Assembly: GCF_900103665.1 (NCBI RefSeq)
Contig: NZ_FNGY01000003.1
Location: forward strand, 806,001 to 870,000
From: Pedobacter steynii
GTDB taxonomy: Bacteria > Bacteroidota > Bacteroidia > Sphingobacteriales > Sphingobacteriaceae
DNA: 64,000 bases
Direction: 5' to 3'
The translations under genes and the position numbers were made by a program. The first letter of the stretch is position 1; each line of letters opens with the position of its first letter. Positions 32,215-39,591 of the stretch are shown one piece after another. Below the pieces are notes generated by a model. It was not told the DNA's origin. It saw only the letters and a program-made list of their open reading frames with translations, and searched no databases.

Positions 32215-34023
32215 ATGGAAAAAAGAACTAGTATAGAAATAGAAATTAATGGAACAGAAATTTTACACATCAGTTCCTTTAAACTAATTCAGAAATTCAA
32301 TAAACACCATGAGTTCGAGTTAGTCATCAATTACGATGTAGTGGAACAAACCGGCACACATAAGCTTGACCAGGCACAGAAATGGGTTGGAAATATTCTT
32401 ACCGCTAGTTTTGACCAGGGGGCAAACAATTTCAAAGGGATCATTTGTGAGATTGGCCTTTCCCAGAATCATGGATTAAGGTCAAATATTATCGTAAAAG
32501 GGTATTCTACCACTATTCTTTTAGACTCCGGAAAACAGATCCGTTCTTTCAGTGCGATGACATTAGAGGAGATTGTTCAAAAAATTGCCGAGCCTGAATT
32601 GTCCGGCTTTTCCAATATGATCATCAACAATAGCTTCAAAGATCAGATTCTATATCAAACTCAATTCAAAGAAAGTAATTTTGATTTTATCAACCGTTTG
32701 TCTTCAGAATATGGTCAATGGTTCTATAACAATGGCGTAGACATTTGTTTTGGCAAGCCCCGCGAATTAAAAAGTGTACACCTCGTTCTGGGTCAGAACC
32801 TGTCCTATTTAAACTCTTCCCTTCGTGTAGTTCCTTTGCAATTCTCCTATTATAGCTACCAATCTGAAGAAGACAACATGCTCGATGAGCACACCGGATC
32901 TTCGGTAAACATCAGCAACCATTATGTGGGCACGGCACTTTCCGGATCTATGGACATTTTTCCTTCAAAAGGAAACGTTCCTGTGAAACCAAGACCAGCC
33001 AATAAAAGTCAGCTTTCCAGGTTTATCCGGGACCATCAGGCAGGCCAGGCGGCAAATTTAACAGATGTTAGCGGGGAAAGCACCAACGCTGCATTGGCCA
33101 TCGGTTCTGTGGCCGACATCAACGTGTCGCTGAGGGATGGATTGGACAGCTTTAAAAAAGAAGCGCTGGACAAATACCTGATTACAGAAATCACCCACCA
33201 GATTGACGGGCTGGGAAGATATAGCAATATTTTTAAAGGAATTCCTGCCGATGTGAGCATCGTACCGGCTGATAATGTTCATAATCCACAGGCAGAATCG
33301 CAGGTGGCAACCGTAAAAGACAACAAAGACCCTAACAATCAAGGCAGGGTGAAAGTCCAGATGCTTTGGCAAAAACACAATGAAACCACAGACTGGATCA
33401 GGGTATTGACACCCGATGCCGGAAGCAGTAACCTTGTGACTCAAAACAGAGGCTACGTGTTTGTTCCGGAAATCGGCGACCAGGTCATTCTTGGCTTCCG
33501 TTACAATGATCCCAACCGTCCTTTCGTACTCGGTAGTATATTCCACGGAAAAACAGGTGCCGGAGGATATGAGAAGAACCACCTTAAACAAATCTCGACA
33601 AGAAGTGGTCACCTCATTGAATTTGATGATGAAGAAGGGACTCAGGGGATTAAAATCACCGATCATCACAACAACAGCATTCTCATCGATACCAAAGGGA
33701 ACAACATCACCATTACCGCTTTGGAAACGATGACTTTCAATGCCAAAAACATGCACATCAATGTGGAGGAAAACATGCAGGTCAATGTGAGGAAAGACAT
33801 GAACACTCAGGTGAGTCAGAACCATAAGATCAGTGTGGCAAAACAAGCTACCTTACTCGCTGAAAACATTACCGAACGGGCAACAAATGACTATAAAATC
33901 ACAGCTAAGAAAGTAGAAAAAACCGCAGACCATGTCAACATCAACAGTAAAGTTGAGAACCTGACCCTGTATTCAGGAAAATCTGTCGTTTCTAAAAGCG
34001 TGGAGAAAAACAAACTCTTTTAA
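32215..34023 (+). CDS. Type VI secretion VgrG-family spike protein (Bacteroidota type)
   Basis: A 602-aa trimeric spike protein homologous to the gp27/gp5 hub of phage tails. The gp27-like part spans about 1-350 (FKLIQKFNKHHEFELVINYD; FKESNFDFINRLSSEYGQWF). The gp5 OB-fold begins near 362 with VKDNKDPNNQGRVKVQMLW and WIRVLTPDAG, GFVFVPEIGDQV-like GYVFVPEIGDQVILGFRYND. A C-terminal beta-helix (about 460-600) carries short repeats rich in Asn, Ile and Thr. It heads a five-gene unit with a PAAR-like tip gene, but no tssB/C, tssK or other apparatus gene lies within the window, so it is an orphan VgrG serving a system encoded elsewhere. Phage or eCIS-like use is less likely given the DUF4280 partner. 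Confidence 0.92.
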   Translation: MEKRTSIEIEINGTEILHISSFKLIQKFNKHHEFELVINYDVVEQTGTHKLDQAQKWVGNILTASFDQGANNFKGIICEIGLSQNHGLRSNIIVKGYSTTILLDSGKQIRSFSAMTLEEIVQKIAEPELSGFSNMIINNSFKDQILYQTQFKESNFDFINRLSSEYGQWFYNNGVDICFGKPRELKSVHLVLGQNLSYLNSSLRVVPLQFSYYSYQSEEDNMLDEHTGSSVNISNHYVGTALSGSMDIFPSKGNVPVKPRPANKSQLSRFIRDHQAGQAANLTDVSGESTNAALAIGSVADINVSLRDGLDSFKKEALDKYLITEITHQIDGLGRYSNIFKGIPADVSIVPADNVHNPQAESQVATVKDNKDPNNQGRVKVQMLWQKHNETTDWIRVLTPDAGSSNLVTQNRGYVFVPEIGDQVILGFRYNDPNRPFVLGSIFHGKTGAGGYEKNHLKQISTRSGHLIEFDDEEGTQGIKITDHHNNSILIDTKGNNITITALETMTFNAKNMHINVEENMQVNVRKDMNTQVSQNHKISVAKQATLLAENITERATNDYKITAKKVEKTADHVNINSKVENLTLYSGKSVVSKSVEKNKLF

Positions 34024-34038
34024 CCTGCCGGAGAAACA

Positions 34039-34932
34039 ATGCAAAAGGTAAATCTAACCCACTCCTCCCCGCTTTTCTATAACCCTGCAGGGTTAAAGCG
34101 AACCTATGGGGTAATTTTTGACCTGGTAAACGGAGAAAAAGAACTGCATGTTCATTTCGAGGTTCGCATAAGATACCTGGGAAAGCTTCAGGACCAGTAT
34201 CTTTTGATAGAAATGGATAAAAAAGACGTTTTTATCAATAACCAGATGCCCGAGAATACAATTGACCAGTTCACGGCTGCCTGTGGTGCCATACTATACC
34301 CCCTGGAGATCATCACCAGTGCGCATGGTGAATTTCTTGGCATCAACAATAAAAAGGCGATCAGGGAAAGATGGGAAGAGAAAAAGCCGAAACTACAGCA
34401 GTATTATAAGGGAGAAAAAGCAGAAGAAATTTTCAGCTACATGGACCTTGCCCTGGGCAGTGATCACCACCTGGTGAATTCCGTATTTGAGGATCAGTTT
34501 GTCGCACTTTATTTTTCTAAAGCCATTGCCATCAGTCATAAGATCGGCCTTGAAACCTTTGAAATCTCCATTCCCGGGCTTCCTTATACAAGAGCAGTAA
34601 AATACGAAATCAAGCAGGAGACAGACGGGAGTCCAACAGATAACGGAACGCTTCAGCTCTTACAAAAAGGGCACTGTACCGATGAACGGGACCAGATTGA
34701 TCCCGGTAAAGGCGAGGTAAACCTACGTTATTCCTTATACCGAAAAGACCATACGATCAATTCGATCACCGGAAGTTTCGACCTGTTTTCAAAAGGAACC
34801 TTAAGAGCCATTCAGGTACAGGTATATCACTTAAGGGAAAAAGATGAAGCGGGAACAGCACCGTTACAAGACAACAAAGAAGAAGAGAAAGAAGTAAAAA
34901 AGAGCAAAAGCTTTTTTTCATTTCTTGAATAA
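34039..34932 (+). CDS. Unrecognised protein between vgrG and the PAAR-like gene; candidate adaptor
   Basis: A 297-aa soluble protein without signal peptide or membrane segment. Its first half is beta-rich (TYGVIFDLVNGEKELHVHFE; VRIRYLGKLQDQYLLIEMDK) with a central helical part (KAIRERWEEKKPKLQQYY). The second half is again beta-rich, and it ends in a charged tail (KEEEKEVKKSKSFFSFLE). No family is recognised. It starts 16 bp after vgrG and ends 16 bp before the DUF4280 gene, a place often taken by adaptors that load effectors onto VgrG, so that role is suggested, not shown. It could instead be a structural spike component. Confidence 0.75.
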   Translation: MQKVNLTHSSPLFYNPAGLKRTYGVIFDLVNGEKELHVHFEVRIRYLGKLQDQYLLIEMDKKDVFINNQMPENTIDQFTAACGAILYPLEIITSAHGEFLGINNKKAIRERWEEKKPKLQQYYKGEKAEEIFSYMDLALGSDHHLVNSVFEDQFVALYFSKAIAISHKIGLETFEISIPGLPYTRAVKYEIKQETDGSPTDNGTLQLLQKGHCTDERDQIDPGKGEVNLRYSLYRKDHTINSITGSFDLFSKGTLRAIQVQVYHLREKDEAGTAPLQDNKEEEKEVKKSKSFFSFLE

Positions 34933-34948
34933 ATAATTTCAGAGCACT

Positions 34949-35434
34949 ATGAGTGAGAAACATTTAGTATGCCAGGGCGCCATTTGCGAATGTAAATTCG
35001 GTTCTACACCGGATCAGCTCATGGTCCTTTCGCAGAAAAAACATTACATCAATGACGAACAGGGATCTGAGAAACCACTGGGTAACACCATGGATCTGGG
35101 GCAACCTTTTAAGGCAAAAACCTTTGGCAGCTGCAAGCTAATGAACAATGCAAAATGCAGTCCGGCGATTATAGCATGGCTGAAATTTTATGAGAACGTG
35201 GTTCTCGACAACGGAGGAAAACTATTACTCGAAAATAGCAAAGGAACCTGTGCAGTTGCCGGGGCACCCTGTGTGGAGTTCACTTTTCATGGACAGACCG
35301 CTGCAGTTTCCAGTCAGAATACAAAAAAAGCAGAGGAGGACAGTTCCAGTTATCTGAATCCACTCATGAACGTAACGAAGATAGCCGATAAACTTTTCCG
35401 ATTTGACCTTCCGGCAGCAGCGGATAACCTATAG
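34949..35434 (+). CDS. DUF4280 PAAR-like spike-tip protein
   Basis: A 161-aa DUF4280 protein, the PAAR-like cap of Bacteroidota type VI spikes. Several Cys residues that typify the family are spaced through the domain: LVCQGAICECKFG, FGSCKLMNNAKCSPAI and GTCAVAGAPCVEFTFHGQ, consistent with metal binding at the tip. It ends about 40 residues after the domain in a short polar tail. The 979-aa gene starts 2 bp after its stop, so tip and putative cargo are translated together, which argues that the cargo rides on this tip. Confidence 0.88.
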   Translation: MSEKHLVCQGAICECKFGSTPDQLMVLSQKKHYINDEQGSEKPLGNTMDLGQPFKAKTFGSCKLMNNAKCSPAIIAWLKFYENVVLDNGGKLLLENSKGTCAVAGAPCVEFTFHGQTAAVSSQNTKKAEEDSSSYLNPLMNVTKIADKLFRFDLPAAADNL

Positions 35435-35436
35435 AT

Positions 35437-38376
35437 ATGCGTATAATTAAAGAAGTAAAGATAAACGTTAGTCCTACCAAAGGAGTAGTGAACCGTACAA
35501 CGAATCAACTCACACTTTACGCTGCCAGCGACTTTGACGTGGAGGTAACGACTACCGGAGAAGAAGAGTTGGGCCCTATAGTGATTACCGCCAGCAGAAT
35601 CAAGGGTAAGAAAAAAAAACCTGGAACGCCTGAAAAACCTCCGGTTGAACCAGTTCCAGAAATGGATTGGATCTGGAGCAGTCTGGGTGGTAAATCAAGT
35701 TTTCAGAGTATTGACAGAAACGCCAAATTATTTGGGCCTAAATTACAGATCAATTTCCCCAAGGTCATGGAAGGCGGAGGCCTGGTCTGGCTGGAACCTT
35801 TCGTTCCGGGAAGTGAACCTACAAATAAAGCACCCAACGGCTATTTTATCTCTGCCAAAGGCGAGCCTAAAATCCTCTCCGCAGTATGGCGGGAATACAG
35901 CAAAAATAACGATGGCAGGATCATCAATGGTTCCCTAAAGAAAATCAACCAGAGTGTACAACTCCATGTTTATACACAAGCCATGTACGGTCATGACCTG
36001 CAGATCACACTCATGGATCATGATACGGTGGATCCGAACGATCTGTTGATCATCGACCAGAAGTCTCAGTACGGGGCACCGGTTGCATTTTTCACCACTG
36101 AAGTCAGGGTTCATCAAATGCTGCCTGATGAAGAGAAATCCAAGTTAAGGGTTGCCTCCACCCTGGCCCAGAGAAATGCTTCAAAGCCGAAGGTACTGGC
36201 CGATACGAGTACATACCATGTTCAGAAAACGATAATAGACGTCTACCTTGAAGAAGGATGGCTGATTAATGGTGGAAGCCGGTTGAAAATCTATCCCAAA
36301 GTCAGAGGAATAGGCCGGGCCAAAGAAGAGGAATTTACAGACGCCTTTATCAATGTTCAGGGAGTGGCGAAAGAAGAATCGGCCTTAACCTTTTCCGGTA
36401 ATAACCCGGTTGTAGTAGACTATATCCCTACAGAGATCGGCACTTACCATGCCTGTAAGTACACAGGAATCACCTTATTGATTCCTGAGAAAGATGAGGT
36501 AACTCAGAAAGACATCGTAAAAGACGTTATTCTCTACGAACAAAATGGCACTTACCGGAACATGAGGGAGTTTGAAATCGTGGTTGGAGAGACGAAAAAC
36601 ACCAAGAAAATCAGCATCAGACTCGACAGCCTGGAAACACTGGAAAGCGATTGTTCTCAGCCCCAGGGACAAAAACATAAAGGAAATGTGATGAAGATGC
36701 TGGGCTATCCTGAAAGTTCCATAGGCAACAGTAAACCGGGAGCGGTTGTGGAAAAAAGCAAATGGAGCTCCACCTGGAAACATGGATTTGAAGGATTTGG
36801 CTTAGGGAAGGCAGAAGAACATGCCTCCACAACAGGCGAGAATGCACTGGAAATCCTAAACAGCACCGATGCCTTATTCGAATTCAATGCCAGGTATATT
36901 TACAACAAGAAGCAATTAAACCTGGCTGGTTTAGCAATACATTGGGTTTTCAGGTATTTTTGGATCGGCAAAAATGTACTGATCGAACCTTACGTTGTTG
37001 TGGCCAGGACCTGCAGGCATCAGCGGGAAATAAAAATTTTCACTTATCCTGATGTTTCCTGGGAAATTGCACTTGAATTTAAATCCAGCAGGTCTAAAAA
37101 GAAGGCAACATATACCCCCTTGCCTGCACCACCTACGCCTCCAATTAAGTTTAAACTCGGACTGGAATGGGAAATTACACTTGCACTCCATGCCAAATGG
37201 GATGATGGAGAGAAACTTGACCTTGCGGAAGACCTGAAAGACAACATCTTAAAAAAGATAAAGACCTTCACAGAGATCGCTGATATGGTTAAAAGTATTT
37301 TCAATGGAGAGCAGAACAACAGTACTTCAGAACATACCCAACCAAACGCTGCAGCAAAGGAAAGGTTAAAAGAGGCCAGAAAAAAGTTTGGCACCGAGCA
37401 GGATGAAGCCGCTCAGAAAAGAGCAGACCTGCTTCGCGTGCAACAGCAGGTAAAGGACAACAAAGACAAAATAAAGGCAAGCTCCGGAGATAAAAGCAGC
37501 GACGAATACAAAGATGCGCGGGCCGATCAGGATACCCTCTTCGAGAGCGTCTCAGACCTCAAGAGATCAGTTGTAGGTTTTGATGTAGAATGGCCGGAGA
37601 TCGCCTTAGCCTTCAGTTGGTGCAGGGTGAACACCAATGCCAAACAACGGCAGGACCTTCGCAATCAAACCGGCATTTTACTAAGTGGCACAGTGGAAGC
37701 CAAACCATTGATCGGATTGTCCGCTTACCTGGACTTCCTGGCATTGATACAACGGGCACACCCAATCGCATTGGCCGTAATCGCGGCAGTCGACCTGAGC
37801 ATGAAACTCATCGGAGATGGCAGTAAAATTGTTTGTGAGCTTCGTGCAAAAGGAACCATTGGTGGAAAACTGGAAGGTTTCTTTAATACGGTAACGAAGG
37901 AAAACTCGTTTAACAAGATAGACCAGGCCAATAATGGGAAACCTTTGGCTACCATTACCGGTGACCTTGAGTTTACCCTCCTTGTTCAGATTAAAATTGA
38001 AGTCAGAAAAGATTACGTGCTTGTACAGGTGCAGGGAAGCGTAGAAGCCAGTCTGGAAGCCAAAGCAAAGTTCTCCTCAAGGGGAACCGTTGGCTATGAC
38101 GACAGGGGTTTTTATACCCAGTATTATGGTAACTTCGCAGGACTGGAAGTTGTTGGTAAGGCTAAGATCAGTGGACAGGTGAGTGGGAAAAAGTACAAAG
38201 ATCCGGTCCCTACCCCTCCTCCGGCGGCAGGTGCAAACCCTCCTTCAGCTGAAGAGGCAAAAAAGCCTACAGAAACCTCATCTGCCGGAAAAGTGAACCT
38301 GGAAAAATCAATTAAATACCAGGCCATTGACAAGCAGGATGAAAAGGAACTGGGAAGACTATACCTGGGAATATGA
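35437..38376 (+). CDS. 979-aa unrecognised multidomain protein; candidate type VI effector
   Basis: A large protein without signal peptide that follows the PAAR-like gene by 2 bp. Seen in order: a short N-terminal module (1-60), a Lys/Pro linker (about 58-78), repeated Ig-like beta modules (about 130-390; for example VQLHVYTQAMYGHDLQITLM), a mixed beta region (about 390-600) with two aromatic-rich strands, a charged coiled-coil segment (about 635-700, KERLKEARKKFGTEQDEAAQ), a hydrophobic stretch (about 761-791, containing HPIALAVIAAVDLSMKLIG), a run of amphipathic beta-strands (about 800-920), a Pro/Ala linker (about 921-948) and a short charged end. The hydrophobic and amphipathic strands would fit a membrane-acting toxin, but no enzymatic motif is recognised and the activity is unknown. 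Effector status is inferred from the operon. Confidence 0.7.
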   Translation: MRIIKEVKINVSPTKGVVNRTTNQLTLYAASDFDVEVTTTGEEELGPIVITASRIKGKKKKPGTPEKPPVEPVPEMDWIWSSLGGKSSFQSIDRNAKLFGPKLQINFPKVMEGGGLVWLEPFVPGSEPTNKAPNGYFISAKGEPKILSAVWREYSKNNDGRIINGSLKKINQSVQLHVYTQAMYGHDLQITLMDHDTVDPNDLLIIDQKSQYGAPVAFFTTEVRVHQMLPDEEKSKLRVASTLAQRNASKPKVLADTSTYHVQKTIIDVYLEEGWLINGGSRLKIYPKVRGIGRAKEEEFTDAFINVQGVAKEESALTFSGNNPVVVDYIPTEIGTYHACKYTGITLLIPEKDEVTQKDIVKDVILYEQNGTYRNMREFEIVVGETKNTKKISIRLDSLETLESDCSQPQGQKHKGNVMKMLGYPESSIGNSKPGAVVEKSKWSSTWKHGFEGFGLGKAEEHASTTGENALEILNSTDALFEFNARYIYNKKQLNLAGLAIHWVFRYFWIGKNVLIEPYVVVARTCRHQREIKIFTYPDVSWEIALEFKSSRSKKKATYTPLPAPPTPPIKFKLGLEWEITLALHAKWDDGEKLDLAEDLKDNILKKIKTFTEIADMVKSIFNGEQNNSTSEHTQPNAAAKERLKEARKKFGTEQDEAAQKRADLLRVQQQVKDNKDKIKASSGDKSSDEYKDARADQDTLFESVSDLKRSVVGFDVEWPEIALAFSWCRVNTNAKQRQDLRNQTGILLSGTVEAKPLIGLSAYLDFLALIQRAHPIALAVIAAVDLSMKLIGDGSKIVCELRAKGTIGGKLEGFFNTVTKENSFNKIDQANNGKPLATITGDLEFTLLVQIKIEVRKDYVLVQVQGSVEASLEAKAKFSSRGTVGYDDRGFYTQYYGNFAGLEVVGKAKISGQVSGKKYKDPVPTPPPAAGANPPSAEEAKKPTETSSAGKVNLEKSIKYQAIDKQDEKELGRLYLGI

Positions 38377-38400
38377 TAGAATCAACTCAATAACCATAAG

Positions 38401-39351
38401 ATGAAAAAAACAATTCTGTATTTATTAATTGGCTGCTCACTGGCATCCTGTGCACAAGAAAAGAAAAAAATGAATGATAATTTAATTCCGGATTTATACA
38501 AAGAAGTAAAATTTAAAGATCAAAAAATCAGTTACCGTGCAGGCATACAAGTCGGGGCTTCTAATTTCGTTTTATTGATCAATGATGTACCTGTAGCTCA
38601 GAATTTTGAAGAAGCAGGTGGTACATTCAATACCAGCGCCCCGATTAACGACATGATCCTGAAAAGTGGAAAACAACACTTTAAACTGATCTTATATCCA
38701 GGCTTCAAAAACAACGTACCGCTTACTGCCTTATCTGAAAACGTACTTGCAAAAATTACCATTGAAGGTCTAAAATATGAAGGAGAAGGCGTGAAAACCA
38801 TTGTCGAGCCTTTCACGATTCTGGAAATTGGGGAGAATGGTAAAGCCTTTACTGAAAAAGGAAAACCGACCGCCATTTATGAAGGAACGTTTGATGCCAA
38901 AGTTCCTTATGACCTGACCGCATGGTCTAAAAGCAAAGACCTTAGAAAAGAAGATTCAGCAACACTGGAAAAAGAGGTCCTGGCCTTTTATCAGCAATAC
39001 ATCAACATCGTAAAAAATAAAGATGCGGGTGCTTTAGCCAAGCTGGTTTATAAAAAAGAAAAGAATTATGCACAGGCCTTGTTTCTGGATCAGGAAGGAA
39101 CTCAAAATCAATGGGACTCTTACCTGGAACTGATAAAAGATCCAACATTAGTAATGGAACCTGTAGAGAAATATAAAATGAATTTTTATGCAAACGGACG
39201 TCTGGTAACCCTGGAGCGGATAGACTATCCAAATATTGGTGAACCGGCATTGCGTTCTGAATCCAAAGAAGATGGCAGAGCAGTTGTAGGCTTTTATTTC
39301 TGCCAGTTGCATAAGCCGGAAGGCAGCAATACCCTCGAACTGATCCATTAA
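38401..39351 (+). CDS. Lipoprotein of unknown function; candidate immunity protein
   Basis: A 316-aa lipoprotein with leader MKKTILYLLIGCSLASC (Cys 17). The body is beta-rich (about 40-175) followed by a helical region (about 185-250, ATLEKEVLAFYQQYINIVKN) and a beta-rich end. It is encoded 24 bp after the 979-aa gene and just before a strong terminator, the usual place of an immunity gene. A lipoprotein would protect the periplasm or outer membrane, which fits a membrane- or periplasm-acting effector. No domain is recognised, so this rests on position and localisation only. Confidence 0.7.
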   Translation: MKKTILYLLIGCSLASCAQEKKKMNDNLIPDLYKEVKFKDQKISYRAGIQVGASNFVLLINDVPVAQNFEEAGGTFNTSAPINDMILKSGKQHFKLILYPGFKNNVPLTALSENVLAKITIEGLKYEGEGVKTIVEPFTILEIGENGKAFTEKGKPTAIYEGTFDAKVPYDLTAWSKSKDLRKEDSATLEKEVLAFYQQYINIVKNKDAGALAKLVYKKEKNYAQALFLDQEGTQNQWDSYLELIKDPTLVMEPVEKYKMNFYANGRLVTLERIDYPNIGEPALRSESKEDGRAVVGFYFCQLHKPEGSNTLELIH

Positions 39352-39370
39352 TTCAATACCTTTTCCTTCA

Positions 39371-39406
39371 AAAAACCACCTTATTTATATCTACAAGGTG
39401 GTTTTT
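39371..39406 (+). terminator. Terminator closing the VgrG operon
   Basis: A 12-bp perfect stem: AAAAACCACCTT (39371-39382) with AAGGTGGTTTTT (39395-39406), 12-nt loop, ending in a T-run. Confidence 0.85.
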
Positions 39407-39437
39407 ATCGTTTACACCCATCTATTTCAGATATCTC

Positions 39438-39467
39438 TTGGCTTTTTTACAAGAATTCTTACCTTTG
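39438..39467 (+). promoter_or_regulatory. Well-formed Bacteroidota promoter of the susC-susD unit
   Basis: TTG (39438-39440), 19 nt, TACCTTTG (39460-39467): an excellent match in sequence and spacing to the -33/-7 promoter of the primary sigma factor. Transcription should start near 39474, giving a leader of about 118 nt. Confidence 0.75.
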
Positions 39468-39482
39468 CGGCCGATTAGTCTT

Positions 39483-39552
39483 ATTTAGATTTAAACTAAA
39501 TAGCTATCCAAAGCTCCTGAGCTTTTTAGGTTTCCTAAAGTTTCCTCAGGAG
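39483..39552 (+). promoter_or_regulatory. Structured leader with two hairpins
   Basis: Hairpin 1: ATTTAG (39483-39488) with CTAAAT (39496-39501). Hairpin 2: CTCCTGAG (39514-39521) with CTCAGGAG (39545-39552), enclosing an inner stem TTTAGG (39525-39530) with CCTAAA (39534-39539). No known riboswitch class is recognised; a regulatory RNA role is speculative. Confidence 0.4.
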
Positions 39553-39591
39553 GAGATACCATCGTTTCCACGAACAATTAGAATACACAAT

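Noticed and set aside
33058..33846. 262-codon minus-strand open frame inside vgrG
   Set aside because: It is the complement of the gp5-like part of VgrG; the His/Val-rich repeats mirror the Asn/Met-rich beta-helix codons.
39483..39552. Cobalamin or other known riboswitch before susC
   Set aside because: The leader is too short and lacks the conserved B12-box or other recognisable aptamer sequence; only generic hairpins are supported.
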